Shown one piece after another: positions 1 through 12,468 of a stretch of DNA of 64,000 bases. Both the position numbers and the translations under genes were made by a program. The notes below the pieces were generated by a model that saw nothing but the letters and a program-made list of their open reading frames with translations, ran no database searches and had not been told where the DNA came from. Source of the stretch: Haliotis asinina (lineage: Eukaryota; Mollusca; Gastropoda; Lepetellida; Haliotidae); assembly GCF_037392515.1 (NCBI RefSeq), contig NC_090280.1, forward strand, positions 73,892,504 through 73,956,503, read 5' to 3'. The number at the start of each line of letters is the position of its first letter. Position 1 is the stretch's first letter.

Positions 1-1006
1 GTTGACGTGTGACATCACTACCGATGACCGATTTCTTTCAAAATGGCGGCTTCGCTGAGAAGGGTACACAGGAATTTGCGAGGACTTTTTGCTTGATTCA
101 GGGATCTTTTGTATATAAATGTGACATGTAAGTAATCAGAATTATTCTGACTATCTGTGTATTGTTATATGTTTTTGTCGTTTACATTGTAAATGACGGA
201 AGAAGCCAGAAATGCAGATAAGTACCGTTGTCGTTCTGCGTGATTTTGCGTCAGTCATGGCGTCACGCTGCACTAAAAGTTTTACAGTTTCTCATGAATT
301 ACCAAATGCCTTCATTGCATCTGTTTTCAGTTTGCTTTTTCTTGCTACGATACTCTTCCCCCGAATATACTAAAAGTATTGAGCCATTGTAAGCAATGAT
401 TAGACATCTGGATGTTGGAAAATTTCCGAAAATGCTACGCAGTGTAAAATTGGAATTTTTCTTTGTTTACAGTTCAGTCAAGCGCTGTCTTTCGAGCACA
501 GCGTTCGTTTTCTTACAAAGTATATTTCGTTTCGTTTTGTCTAGACAGTTGGTATTGGTGACAAAGACCTTTTGTAATTTGATTCTAAGATGCTTGTATA
601 ATTCAATGATGCATTTGTCGCAGCTAACTATGAAGAATACATGATGCAATAGGCGTCTCAATACCGGCCTTCTCGAAACGTGATTTTGTAAACACTATCC
701 AATATGGCGGAAAGCGCACTTCGGCGTTCGTGTAAGTGTATTTTCGAAAACATCCCAACCGATTCTAGGTACATCGGTGACGTTTCAGAATTATCATTAC
801 TGGTTACATGAAAACTTAATATCAGTGATCATTAATATGCTAATTTTGAAATTCATCACTCCCAGTAATTATCCGATTTTCACATTTCAAAAGATACTGC
901 AAATAACGCTGTGAATCTCGATTTTGTACAGTTTGAAAAATGGCGACATTTACGATGAAGCCTATTTTGAAAGACGATTTTAAGCACTTTAGCTTGGTCT
1001 GAGATA
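1..1006 (+). repeat. Left arm of a ~1-kb inverted repeat
   Basis: This arm matches the reverse complement of 8849-9820 almost end to end, with small indels and an identity that looks to be in the high 80s percent by eye. Matching landmarks include the AAAATGGCGGC motif near base 50, the block near 650-720 around CAATATGG, and the inner end GTCTGAGATA at about 1006. The match is still good at base 1, so the arm may continue outside the window. Reading frames of about 60-115 codons are shared by the two arms on both strands, but I recognise no protein in them and they may be chance. Confidence 0.85.
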
Positions 1007-1596
1007 ATAGTGGATGGTATCAAGAAACTGGGAATTCCCCGCAGAATTCAAAACTGTGAAGTATTTATATATGCGTGGTATATTTAGAATTTTATCGGAC
1101 TTCCAAGTGAGGTATGTAGAGGAAGGACATATATGTCCCTGTGGCATCCAGGGGGTTAAAGTGCAGTTTACCCGAAAGAAGCAAAACTGATAGGGTTGGG
1201 GAGGGAGAGCGATAACTTACATGCATACCCACAAGAAAGAACGTAAACTACTTATTCGTTGTATATTTGTGTGAAACGGGTGATGCATTCTTCTTGTTTG
1301 TAAACATAGTGAAAGGTTAAAAGGCCATAAGTAACCAAAAACAACTACACTGGTCAATCTTCCATAGCAGTCGGCAGGCTCTTCTGGAACTTCAGTGGAA
1401 GTTTCTTCGTTTCCCGAGGTCAGCTTGAAAAATGTAAATACGTCATAAACGACAACAAAAAGGCAACAGTTAACTATTATAGAAATAAAGAAATACCTTG
1501 CGTGTAGGAGTTCATGATGACAATATCTGGTGATGTGCAGATCGTGATGCAAATGTCAACAGAAATTCAGCAATATCACAGAAGTAAGATAGCGTC

Positions 1597-1654
1597 AAAA
1601 TGGCGGTATCAGAAGTGAAACTGTCGTCATAGCGACGTCATAAATCTCGCGAGA
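1597..1654. promoter_or_regulatory. Promoter-like motif cluster in repeat copy I
   Basis: Within 58 bases there is a YY1-like AAAATGGCGG (1597-1606), a CRE-like GACGTCA (1634-1640) and a palindromic TCTCGCGAGA (1645-1654). The last is the CGCG element known from animal housekeeping promoters and bound by BANP in vertebrates. The same cluster recurs at 32,945-33,002, and its right part recurs at 20,482-20,502. Promoter activity is inferred from motifs only. Confidence 0.5.
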
Positions 1655-1904
1655 TCGTCATAGACGTCACGAGACGTTGGCAGTAACTGGTTTCATCACA
1701 GCCTGGTTCGCTGACCCAGTGTTGAAGCGTTGCACCCAGGCAGGCTTCATCAGTACATTGCGTAAACTTAACAAACTCACTCACTTAAAATGTGACAGAA
1801 AGAACCACTCAAACAAGTACACGATAACGCACAACCTATAGGATTCACACATTGTACCGATGGAGGAATCGAAACGCTTTGACAACTACGACCACCTTTA
1901 GTGA

Positions 1905-2012
1905 CCCTGACCTGTGAAGATACTGGTAAGAAGTGATCACTGGATTGATTGGTCCAGATCGCCGGCATACACCTGGAATATTGCCGAGGGCGGCGATAAA
2001 GAACAAACAAGA
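1905..2012 (+). repeat. SINE-like repeat type 1, fragment
   Basis: The fragment reads GATCACTGGATTGATTGGTCCAGA and on into GGAATATTGCCGAGGGCGGCG, the 3' half of the type 1 repeat in its tail-last orientation. A matching fragment sits at the same place in copy III (33,368-33,480), so the insertion predates the duplication. Confidence 0.7.
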
Positions 2013-3304
2013 ATCATATTCAAACAACTACATTACTGTTTCGTTAACGTTTCCTTCAACGTTGCCTGTGTTGTTGAAAATTTTGCATTGTCATTGTTAT
2101 AAGCCTTCGCCATTCCGAATAACAGTACACACTGTGCGGCACCACATTATGTGGACATCGGCTTGTGTTAATACGTAGGCCGCAGTGAATGTTACAGACA
2201 TCAATCACCTCTTTGGAATGTATTGGTGTGACGGTGTGAGAGCAGCCATTTTGTATAATCTCTTCTTTGGTATGTATTGGTGTGCATAGAACGATAACCC
2301 TTTCACTGTTTACACAAAATAAACTCACCGACGGTGTGAGAGCAGCTATTTTGTAGATAATCTGGGGAGTGACTGGCTCTATGTACTCATATCACGTCCT
2401 GTATTTGCCCGTTACGTTTCCCCGACAAGCTCTTGGCCTTAAGGACCCAGAACGGTAAAATGTTGTAGCCCTGATCAGACCTTATATTTTAGCTACGATA
2501 TAAGTAATTCCCAACAAACAAATGTGACAAGTAAGATAAAGAGTTTAATTTAACCTTAGTGACTGACAAAATCAACATTCATGTCAAGATCCATGTTTTC
2601 GGAAAAGTTTGGAATCTAAATGGCTTCCTCGAAAATGATAGTCTTTTCAAAAAGCTGCTGGGTATATGGACCTGCAGAAAACAAAAGCTGTGTGTCCGAG
2701 TGGTTTTCAGTCGGCTTCGAGCCTGAGGACCGACGTTAATTATAAACCTACTGATGGTTGAGTGAGTGAGTGAATGTGTCTCTTTTGGTGTGTTTCTTAA
2801 CGCCACCGGTCTGTAAAGAAAAATGTCTGGACCCGTTCAATGTCAGGAGAGTTGTGTCCCTTGCCATGGCCATGGAGGGGAAACAACAACCAGTGAATTG
2901 CAGCATACACGAGTGGCATGATCACATGTAATCGTCATGTCACTTTCACACAGACAGTGTGGTCCTAACATCCCCACTGAGCTGGGGAGGATCAAATCTG
3001 GGAATACCCAGTGTTTCTAGGACAGTTTCAGGAAGTGAACGCAGTGTCTTCTCACACAAGAATGACAGTACCATACCCGTACGTGTCAATAATAACTGTA
3101 GGTTTTCCTCCCAGAATGATACTGACAAACCGACACACAGATAAAGGTGGTTCGGCCACATTCACTCACTCGCACAAGTGGTTGTCCAAACATTTTATAC
3201 TTTGCTATACAGGAGCACATCAGTTCCGTTTCGACACATTTTATTACATCACAGTGATACATGTTCATGACAGGCGCGATACACATCGACTGCAGATTTA
3301 GAAG

Positions 3305-3329
3305 ATGGCTTTGACGATGGCTGATACCG
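3305..3329 (+). other. Possible short exon ending at a strong donor
   Basis: An ATG at 3305 opens eight full codons that end in ACCG followed by GTAAGT, a consensus 5' splice site. The donor and the second in-frame ATG are kept in copy III (about 34,913-34,927), but the first ATG is lost there, and copy II has lost the donor. Low-confidence candidate only. Confidence 0.2.
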
Positions 3330-3486
3330 GTAAGTCTCTGGTGAGTGGAGGGCTATCTATTTTCCACCTATGGACAGAGAAGAAAAAAGAAAACAAACAA
3401 TAAATCTTTCTGTCAAAGCAAAGTCACTTCCATGTTTCCGATTATATCATGAGTGACTATGATTTCATTTTTCTTTTGTCCCAGCA

Positions 3487-3712
3487 GTGTGTGTGTGAGG
3501 TTTGTTTAACGTCGCACTCAGCAACATTCCAGCTACTTGGCGGAGGTCTGTAAATAAGCGTGTCTGGACCAGACAATCCAGTGATCTGCACAATTAGGAT
3601 GGATAACAAGTCCTCGAGCTTGACCATCCGATCCCGTTAGGCGCCTCTTACCACAAGCATATGCATGGGTTCCTGAAGATCAGTTTTAACCCGTATCTTC
3701 AGGGATCCTTTG
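3487..3712 (-). repeat. SINE-like repeat type 1
   Basis: The plus strand reads GTGAGG, GTTTAACGTCGCACTCAGC, then ATTCCAGCTACTTGGCGG and GTCTGGACCAGACAATCCAG, ending with a CCGATCCCGTTAGGCGCC block. The shared tail is at the low-coordinate end, so the element is on the minus strand. An equivalent copy sits at 35,083-35,312 in copy III. Confidence 0.8.
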
Positions 3713-4049
3713 ACTCAGGGCACCAGTTTCATCCTATAAAAATACAAATATTGACATGCGACTACCTCAGAAAAAACAGAATAGTGCAGAAATAAAACTT
3801 TGGAACCCAAGTGACAAAATCTAAAAACTAGTTGGGTAGACTTCACCTGCCACACGCCACCCTGCTCTGATGTCATGGCCAGATGAGGCATTGGTGAGGC
3901 AGGTAAATACTGTTTTTACTTTCATCACTGCAAAAATATTTCCTCATAACGTTCGAGGGTCACACTGACGACCCCAGTAGAAGGTGTTGGGCACATATTT
4001 CTCCATGTGATAATGCTGCAACATATGTAACTATACTCAAACACATTCA

Positions 4050-4245
4050 ACTTTGTTGTTGTATGTTGTTTTACGCCGGACTCAGAATATACAGCTGTAT
4101 GATATCGATCTGTAAGCGCGTCTGGATAAGACAATCCAGTGATCACCAGCATGAGTATCGACCGGCTCATTTGGGAACCGATAACATGTGTCAACTAAGT
4201 CAGCAAGTCTGACCACCCGCTCCCGTTACTCACTTCTTACAAGAA
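4050..4245 (-). repeat. SINE-like repeat type 1, diverged
   Basis: TTTTACGCCGGACTCAG, GACAATCCAGTGATCACCAG and GTCTGACCACCCGCTCCCG mark a diverged copy. The equivalent in repeat copy III is 35,640-35,830. Confidence 0.7.
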
Positions 4246-4682
4246 TGACCAAATAATAGTTCGAATCTTGCATTCATACTGCCTCAATTGTTGTGCACCT
4301 AAGTGGTGCTCTAACGTTTCATGGAGGCTCCCAAATCATGTTTGCCAAATTCTGCATGCATTTCATCAAATTCTATTTCACCAGTACATCAACAGAACGT
4401 ATCTGGAATTCAATTACACAACAAAAGAATAGACAAATCAGCTAGAAAGTAAATGCAATATTTAATAGTTATAACTGATAAGTGCAGAATAAATATGTGT
4501 TTAGAGAATCTCAAATCTTGTCCAAAAAAAAAACAAAACCATATGAGCTAGGAAATATAGACTTTTATCTATGAATAATCCAAAATCACTAAATGTCCAA
4601 AATGTCCGAAAAATGTAGAAAGTCACCAAACATATTTATGATTCAATGCTATTAATTATTATATCACACCGCTTACAACGTG

Positions 4683-5216
4683 GCTGTCTCAGCATCCATC
4701 TTAGGCTCACTCCTCAAGAATCCAAACAGTTGCAATTAGTCACTCTCAGTATCCATCTTTAATACACTCCACAAGAATCCGAACAGTTGCAAGTAGTCAC
4801 CTTCAGCATCCATCTTAAACACACTCCACAAACATTCAAACAGTTGCAAGTAGTCATTTTAAGCATCCATCTTAAACACACTCCACAAACATTCAAACAG
4901 CAGCAAGTAGTCATTTTAAGCATCCATCTTAAACACAATCCACAAGAATCCAAACAACTGTAAGATGTCACTCTCAGCGTCCATATTAAACACACTCTTC
5001 AAGAGTCCAAATAATAGCATGAAGGCACTCTCAACATCCGTCTTCACTCTCAGCATCCATCTTAAATACACGCCACAAGAATCCAAACATTTGCATGATG
5101 TCACTCTCAGTATCCATCTTAAACATACTCAAGATTCCAAACAATTGAAAGATGTCACTCCCAGCGTCCATCTTAAACACACTCCACAAGAATCGAAATA
5201 ATTGCAAGATGTCACT
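4683..5216. repeat. 57-bp minisatellite, about 9-10 units (copy I)
   Basis: Units of about 57 bp contain CATCCATCTTAAACACACTCC and CAAGAATCCAAACA. On the minus strand one unit is 19 codons, with residues such as ESDILQLFGFL and SVFKMDA. This is the same frame as, and similar to, the end of the exon that starts directly beside the array (GFLRRVFRA). Several units carry stops, so the array itself is not a continuous coding region. Confidence 0.85.
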
Positions 5217-5420
5217 CTAAATGGCACGGAACACTCTTCTCAAGAATCCAGACACACGTGACATGAAGACTCGGACTGGGGACTGTGCCGGGGTGTCGTC
5301 ATCATCAAGGTTGATGTCAACGAAGTGGGGGCCATCACGGAGGATGGGGGTAGAGAGTGGGGCAGGGAGAGAGGTGAGAGAGGTGGGCAGCACAGACAGG
5401 GGTTCAAGGATGGTCAAGTT
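5217..5420 (-). pseudogene. Unrecognised exon E2, copy I (5'-truncated)
   Basis: The frame encodes MTILEPLSVLPTSLTSLP, then PHFVDINLDDDDTP and PVRVFMSRVSGFLRRVFRA, and stops at 5217. It is the counterpart of the exon at 30,582-30,809, but the acceptor and the codons for RPTGRY seen there have been lost. The reading frame is otherwise open, with mostly conservative differences from copy II, which suggests it was coding when duplicated. I do not recognise the protein. The acidic DDDD run followed by basic FLRRVFR is its main visible feature. Confidence 0.5.
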
Positions 5421-5620
5421 GAGAGTGACAGATGGTGAAAGTAGAGAAAAAAGGTAGATGTTACAAATGGATTGATAGAGTCTTACTCATATTATGAATG
5501 CAATGTGATTTACGTGTCTATACAGCACACACACATTGAGAATAGCGTCTAAATCAACAGTGTTAGTAAATGATACAATAAAATAGCTTTATGAAATAAC
5601 TGATTTCCTGAGACACCCAC

Positions 5621-5679
5621 TTGGCGAGGAGGGGCCCAGATGTCAAAGTTCAAAGGGAACCTGATCACGAGGTCAAGGG
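5621..5679 (-). pseudogene. Unrecognised exon E1, copy I
   Basis: On the minus strand an acceptor TTTTCCCACAG precedes 59 bases encoding LDLVIRFPLNFDIWAPPRQ, followed by a GTGGGT donor. The exon ends in phase 0 and would join E2 in frame. The same exon is at 31,067-31,125 in copy II. The function is not recognised, and because E2 of this copy lacks its acceptor the copy is probably dead. Confidence 0.45.
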
Positions 5680-5830
5680 CTGTGGGAAAAGAACGACTGA
5701 GAGTCTGAGAAATAACCAAACATCAAACAGAACCTGACTGTATCAAACCTTCAACATCAAATTATCGTCATTCAATTCTAACTGATCATTAGTGAACATC
5801 AAAATATGACTAACGCCCAATATGTAGTTA

Positions 5831-8800
5831 ATTCTTCATCTGGTTTTAACAAAATTTATTTTCCTCTGATAACATATATGTATATTTTGACATAGGACGG
5901 GGTTTATGGGGATTGGCAAACAGGCAAAATTGAGTATGTTAATGCCTTTCCCCACATAACATAGAACACACACATACACACACTGAGATGTCACATGTTA
6001 ACTAAAGAAAACAAAACACCTCCGCATTGTTGATGATGGGTACCAAGTCATGTTTCGTGGACTTAAACTGACAATAATGGTACAGTCTTTATGGAGGTGT
6101 TAAATATTGTTGTTAGATTTTATATTTTTAGTGAATCAGTTTGTTTCTTGAATATAACCATGGACTGATGTTGCTAGATTATTACATTCAATATAATTAA
6201 ATCAGCTATCCCTTTACGGAACAATTTTGACATCAAATCCTTTGATGTAGAAGTATCTGTTTCATCTCAAATGATTTAAACCAGGACACCCATAAAAAGT
6301 AACGTAATGGATCCTCTGTGGAATGGCCACAAGCTTAAGGTGTTTTGGCTAAATGCCAATTAACAAAGTGAGAGTTCAAATTGCTACAACCAAGACAGAG
6401 TGTGCATAGTATTATCTGAGAATGGTATGATGCGAAAATCACATACTTTTTGAATTTTTTTACTCATTTTGGTATACTACTAAAATTTGCATACATAGCA
6501 TAAATTCATGGTCTTGTTTAGCTTATGTATAAAATTGTGTAGTTTATTTAATTCCGTTTTAACAAAATATGTATAACTTATAAAAAAAGGCATGTTTGAC
6601 TGATGTCAAGGTACGATTACACCAAATTTTAAATGAGTTAATGGTGAGGGGGATGTGTACTGACTGGGCGTAGAGTACTAGTATGAGTACCTGAAGTGGT
6701 GCTGTCATTGTATAAAACCAAACCATGCCCACATAACTGCATGGGCAATTTTTTTGTACAACATTGGTCTACCGATGGTATAAACCATATGTTCTTTATC
6801 CAGTGATTTACAATACAGATCAGAAGAGCTCTTGAATTTATTTGTATAAATTAGATGAATGTAGTTGATTGGGAGCACCTTTAGAATACACCACCTCAAC
6901 TCAATGTTTGTCTCTATGGCAGATCACCTGTCACTAAGACCAGCAGTCACGGGGTAAGTTCTGTGTGTACTGCTGGTCATAATGCATTCCAAATATCACG
7001 GCCAATATCACAATAAATCGCGTTGAAGCATGTCAGCATAATTGATGTTTTCATGATATGCACATTGGCCACTGTCACTGACTGTTTAGCCCATTCTACC
7101 AGGTTTTAGAAGCACTCATCTAATATGAACGCAATATTTATCAAATCATTTCCGATTTCATGTGAAACTATAACTGAACATATATTTTAGTTTATAAAAC
7201 ATGTATACTGCAGTTCCTACTACACTAAGTCGTCAGAAAAAGAAAAGCATGAATGTTATTTTGAAACACAAATGCCACGTCCACATCCGCGCATCCGCGT
7301 TGAGAATGGTGTTTGTAAACGTTTTTGTGTCGGACCATGTGAATAAAAGAATAAGCTGGGATCAACATGCATCACAATTATATCTTTGCTATCTTTATAT
7401 TCAGTGGACAATAAAGTAATGTGCCTAATATGAACAAAAATTCAAATAAAGATACTGAAAAACTTACATGTGCAGTGTTGATCGACTACTGTTTCCGGGT
7501 CACGGGAGCATACAAGGTCAAACTGGTTCGGCTATGTGCGAATTATATAGTCAAAAATACACCAAGAAAATTCTATGAGCTCTGATTAATCATTTTAAAC
7601 AGTTATTTGTGCTAAAGTTGGGTTTGTCAGACGAAATATCTCCAAATTTTCTGTTAATATTCAATAACGAATGAATTTCATCAGGCAATCCCTGTCTGTG
7701 ACATCACATCCGGTGACCTTTGCACTTACTAGAAAACAAGTTAAATTTCACGATCTTAATTTTCGTCTGTCTCTCGTCATACTAAACGGAAAATGATACA
7801 TGGAACACTTGTAGAATGAGAAATTCTCCCTCTTTCGCCAGGTCTTACACACTGGAGTTCTGTAATCTTTCTTCTGACCAAAAAAGCTATATTTTATGTA
7901 GGAGTTGGACGAAGCGCGCCATGTTTGTTTTTCGTATGTGTAACACGATCTAACACCCTCTTTTTGCGGGTTTGTGCAAAACTTATTGAACCACTTGAAA
8001 TTTGCACTCATGAATGTTTATAAATCATGTATTTTATTCTGCTGTTTTCATGACATGACACGTTTGAATGAACGTAATAGTGCCATTTCAATAAGACCTG
8101 TCATGACATCGAAAATATGATTTGTTTACGACGAACGTTTTCGATTATTTTTTTCAGAATTAATTTTTAATTTGTCGTCGCGCGGATATCTGCCGATACA
8201 AATATGCGAAATTAAAGTCAGATACTTATGAAATATCAGTAGTAAGAATATTGAAATCGGTTTGTGATATTTGGACAATCTATACGGCTCCTAATATAAA
8301 ACGCATCCGGCTGTCAATCGAGCAGTTCAGTTAAATTCAATAAAATTTACTTTATTTATGTTTGTCTTGTAATTAATATCTGTACGTTTGAAATTATCTG
8401 GATATTTTTTGATAATAATGTTTAGTTTTCTATATAGTATTAATGAGCTGAATATTTTTTCAGTTGTTCCTTATTTAGTGACACACCGACTGTTTGAAAT
8501 CACCCACCCTCTTATCAGCGCCTTATGCTGAAATTAATTCAGCAGGCTAAAGGTTAAGATAATAATTAGTTTAAATGATAATATCTAAATAATGTAAACA
8601 GTAAACTGGCCACAGATATACAGATTTGCACTGGGACACCCATGTTGATATCATTATCAGCATGCCCTTGCTTGTCATAAATCATGTAAATGGTCTGTCC
8701 TGTCAACCTAAATTTTGGGACTGCAATTTTCGCAAAAATGTTTATGGATATTCGTTTCATCTTATTGTTTCTCCATAACTTAACAGGAATATATTTGGAA

Positions 8801-8848
8801 TATTTGGAATATCACAATGATCGCCTCTTAAAATTGTTACCTAATAAC
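5831..8848. other. Interval with no supported gene
   Basis: AT-rich sequence between repeat copy I and the right arm of the inverted repeat. Reading frames here are short (under 90 codons), lack splice context and match nothing I know. I see no convincing repeat boundary. Confidence 0.6.
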
Positions 8849-9820
8849 TATCTCAGACAAATCTAAAGTGTTTAAAATTGCCTTTCAAACTAGGCTTCAT
8901 CGTAAATGTCGCCATTTTTCACAATATAGACAATCGCGATTCACAGCGCTATTTGCTGTATGTTTGAAATGTGAAAATCTGATAAATTCAGTCAGTATTG
9001 AATTTCAAAAACAGCATATTAATGATCACTGATATCAAGTTTTCATGTAACAAGTACTGCTAATTCTGCAACGTCGAGGATGAACCCAGAATCAGTTGGG
9101 ATGTTTTCGAAAATACAGTTACACGAACGCCGAAGTGCCATATTGGATAGTGTTTACAAAGTCACGTTTCGAGAGAAGGCCGGTATTGAGACGCCTATTA
9201 TACCATGTATATTTCATAGTCAGCTGCGAAAAATGCATCATTGAATTCCCCACACATCTTAGAATGAAATTACAAATGGTCTTTGTCACCAATACCAACT
9301 GTCTAGATAAAACGAAATGGAAGGTACTGGGTATGAAAACGAACGCTGTGCTCGAAAGACAGCGCTTGTTTGAATGTAAACAAAATAAAAATCCGATTTT
9401 ACACTGCGTGGTATTTTCGGAAATTATCAAACATCCAGCTGTCTAACCATTGCTGACAATGGCTCAATACGCTTAGAATAGTCAGGGGAAGAGTATCGTA
9501 GCAAGAAATAGCAAACTGAAAATAGATATATGCAATCATTTGATAATTCATAAGAAACTAGCAGTTTAGCGTGACGCCATGACTGACGTAAAATCACGCA
9601 GAACAACAACGGTACTTATCGGCATTTCTGGCTTCTTCAGTCATTAACAATGTAAACGATAAAAACATATAACAATACACATATAGTCAGAATAAATCTG
9701 ACTACTTACATCACTTACAAAAGATCCCTGAATCAAGGAAAAAGTCCTCGCAAAATCTGTGTAGGCTTGTCAGCGAAGCCGCCATTTTGAAAGAAGTCGG
9801 TAGTGATGTCACGCGTCAAC
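8849..9820 (-). repeat. Right arm of the ~1-kb inverted repeat
   Basis: This is the reverse-complement partner of 1-1006. The outer end reads GCGTCAAC at 9813-9820, matching GTTGACG at base 1 of the window. Sequence beyond 9820 cannot be compared because the partner flank is missing. The two arms enclose about 7.8 kb. That arrangement fits either a foldback-type element or an inverted duplication, and no transposase is visible between the arms. Confidence 0.85.
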
Positions 9821-10860
9821 ATTGTTGCATAGATCAGGCAATTTCTTTGAGGTGAAGGTCGGTTGAACAAGAGTAAACACAATGGCCATATCATACCGGT
9901 TACACTTATGACATAACGCCTAAATGTACCATGATTTGTCAGTGGCTGTCAATTGAACATAGTTTGGCATCTTGTAGGTGTTATTTGGAGTAAAATCCCA
10001 AATATATCCCACAAGCATTAGATTTGTAAAGATATGAAAGTGTGACATGACTGTGGGAGTGTTGTGGAAAATTCATAGCAGGGAAATATGAAAACGTAAC
10101 TTATTTCGTGTGTGTTGTATGTGTTGTTGAATGCTCATCCACAGTATATTAATTACTTTATGGTATTTTGTTGATAATTATTTTTTCGTTTTGTTAAAAA
10201 AACGTTTTATGCAAATTTCACATACCCCAGCAAGTGTATTTTTCCCGTTTGAAGAATACTTATTTAAAGTGCATAGTTTACAACTCTTGTCTCTCGTCAG
10301 ATTCAATTTTTACAACTAGAAAAAAACATAATTCTGCACGTTATCCAACTGTAGATTATTTCAATGATAAACTAAGACAAAATCATTAACCGAAAAGAAA
10401 CACGTGGAGATCTGTTCTTTCACAACAGATCATGCATTGTATTTAGGCATGGCAGATTTTACGGCAACGGCATAATCTGCAAAGGGAAACCACTCCCATC
10501 TTGCGTAAAAACTAAAATTAGCTGCCTTTGAGTTATTGAAAAGGTCATGGCCACTGCTAATCGCATGCAGACACCTTTCGTTACTATCCTTTCCTTGTTT
10601 ATCAAAAGGGTATGGTGTTCATACTTTTTCAAACACTGAATCGGGTGAGAATTGTACTCAATGATATCGACTCGATAACGATGTTGTTCACTACCTCAAA
10701 TAACGATATTTCAAACGTTAAATCGATGTTGCATTCTCCGTGTTGTTGAAGTGTCGAGGCGAATCATACAGTTTTGTGCAATATAAAAGCAATCCCCAAA
10801 CGCAAAGCTAATTATTTGCGTGAAACTGACAACAACTTGAACGCCATTTTGCTACTGACT
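9821..10860. other. Interval with no supported gene
   Basis: AT-rich unique sequence outside the inverted repeat. No reading frame, RNA gene or repeat could be supported. Confidence 0.6.
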
Positions 10861-11043
10861 ACAATGATCTTAGCTCCTTACAATTGGTTCCGACCAATTG
10901 TAAGTTTTGATTGTAACTTACAATGATCTTAGCCTGCAATCGCTTTGTGCAAGTGGATGGCGATTGTAGCCGAAGCCTAAGATCGCGATCTTAAGGATTT
11001 ACAATAATTGTAGCTCTAAGATCGTTTTGTGCAAGTGGGCCCA
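10861..11043. mobile_element. Palindromic GGGCC-ended element (MITE-like)
   Basis: The block contains internal inverted segments (AATTGG and CCAATTGTAAG; AAGATCGCGATCTTAAGG) and ends TTTGTGCAAGTGGGCCC. The complement of that end, GGGCCCACTTGCACAAAACG, resembles the ends of the elements at 40,967 and 48,890. It carries no coding sequence. The left boundary is approximate. Confidence 0.45.
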
Positions 11044-11860
11044 GATTTCTAATGTAGTACATTGGCATCTTTTCTTAGAAATTGTGAACTACCAAAAGGT
11101 ATCCTCTCACATCGGGGAATAGTTTGGTTCACTGTGAACAAAACATAACGAAAATACACTGTCCGTATCCACAGCAAACACTCTCCATGTGATCTGAGTT
11201 GTAAACATTGACTTAATGTAAAGCATAGCGGAGTTATGGCCCCTTATCTTTACACGCGCATGACGTTTGAGGTCATAGAAGAAAATCGATTTTTGACAGT
11301 TATTGCAGGTCATTTTTGATTTTGTGCTTATGGCGGTATGCCTTAGCACATAAATCCATTTCTTATACACTTATGTCGTTCAGATATCATGCCGCATCTT
11401 CTTCGCTCACACTTTCCGTGAAGATGACAAATTAAAAAAATCATAGCAGAGTGTTTTTACAAAACGGAGAAATTTGCTGTTTTTCGAAGCACACAAAAGT
11501 TTTGGACAACATTTAGCAGTGTCTATTTTTCAAACCCCTGAGGTAGTCGCAGTTATATTTATATCAACGGATAGGAAATTAATATTCTACATTTCTGTGT
11601 AGTTTTATAGCCGTACGCAGATCCAGGACCGCGCCAGCGCAATTCGCGCACAATGTTCACTTTTCAAACCTTACGAAAATGTTGGCCTGAAAAAAAACGG
11701 CATCCAGGGGTAACTCGAGTTCACTGATTAATGACTCTTGGTTCAGTGAATCTGATTTACACAGGGTGACACCAGAACGCCCATTGCAACTGCAAGGTAT
11801 TTTTAGGCAAGATTACAGAATACGAGATACCCTCTTTGAAAGCAAGCAAGTTTACGTTTG

Positions 11861-11960
11861 GTTAAGGTTAGGGTAAGGTTTGGGGTTTGCGCAAGGGTTA
11901 GTGCTCAGGTTTGGTTTAGGGTTAGGATAAGATTTAGGGTTGCGTTAGGGTCAGGGTTGA
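11861..11960 (+). repeat. Degenerate TTAGGG-like interstitial repeat
   Basis: About 100 bases contain repeated but imperfect GGTTAGGG, GGTTTAGGG and GTTAGGGTCAGGG units, resembling decayed telomeric TTAGGG sequence. It sits between unremarkable AT-rich stretches, and 11,044-12,244 otherwise holds nothing I can support. Confidence 0.5.
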
Positions 11961-12244
11961 GTGACACAAAGGTACTCTGTACCTGTACCCATTTAAGGTT
12001 AACAGGTAAAAACAGGCTTGTTCAAGTCCGTGCGAACCCTACAGAATACTGACCTGGGTATCCACACAATAAAACCTCAATAAATCAAACCCAACTTATG
12101 AGCGTAAACTGTTTCAGTATTGGTTAATTGTGTGAAGTGGGCATTGTACTGTATATTGTTTGTAAATACTCTGAAAGCAGAGAGACCTCATTTAATGTGA
12201 AACAGATTCTAGAATAGGTCAATATTTGATGGCAACTGACAGAA

Positions 12245-12468
12245 AGCTCCCGGAGTTCCTTCGTTTCCCTACATCAGGATGAATAAAGTAAATAAGTCAT
12301 GAAAGAAAGCAAAAAAAGGCAACAATTAACTATTGTAGAAATAAAGAAATACCTTGCGTGTAGGAGTTCATGATGACAACAACTGGTAATGAGCAGATCG
12401 TGAGGCACCTGTCCACAGAAATTCAGCAATATCGCAGAGGTTTGATGGATGGCATCAGAAGTGAAACT
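12245..12468 (+). repeat. Left part of a promoter-like repeat module, split by a transposon
   Basis: This matches copy I from about 1380 and copy III from about 32,740 (for example TACCTTGCGTGTAGGAGTTC), and ends in AGAAGTGAAACT. The module resumes at 20,461 on the far side of the transposon. The uninterrupted relatives give the pre-insertion layout. Confidence 0.85.
12459..12468. repeat. Target site duplication, left copy
   Basis: AAGTGAAACT directly precedes the left terminal repeat and is repeated exactly at 20,461-20,470. In the uninterrupted modules at 1.6 kb and 32.9 kb this decamer occurs once. Confidence 0.9.

Larger units (their letters stand above)
1221..5830. repeat. Copy I of a ~4.5-kb dispersed repeat
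   Basis: Long collinear stretches match copy III (32,568-36,900), and the part from about 3,110 also matches copy II (28,560-31,280). In order it holds a promoter-like module (1221-1700), SINE fragments, a block with CATACCCGTACGTGTCA (about 3070), two more SINE fragments, a 57-bp minisatellite and a minus-strand exon pair. It lies between the arms of the 1-kb inverted repeat. Copies II and III have no such arms, so the two structures are probably independent. Confidence 0.8.

Noticed and set aside
396-644. A coding exon within the inverted repeat arms
   Set aside because: Shared frames in the two arms are expected at this identity, exist on both strands, and match no known protein; kept only as a remark.
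11861-11960. True telomere or chromosome end
   Set aside because: TTAGGG-like units are irregular and short, and ordinary sequence continues on both sides.
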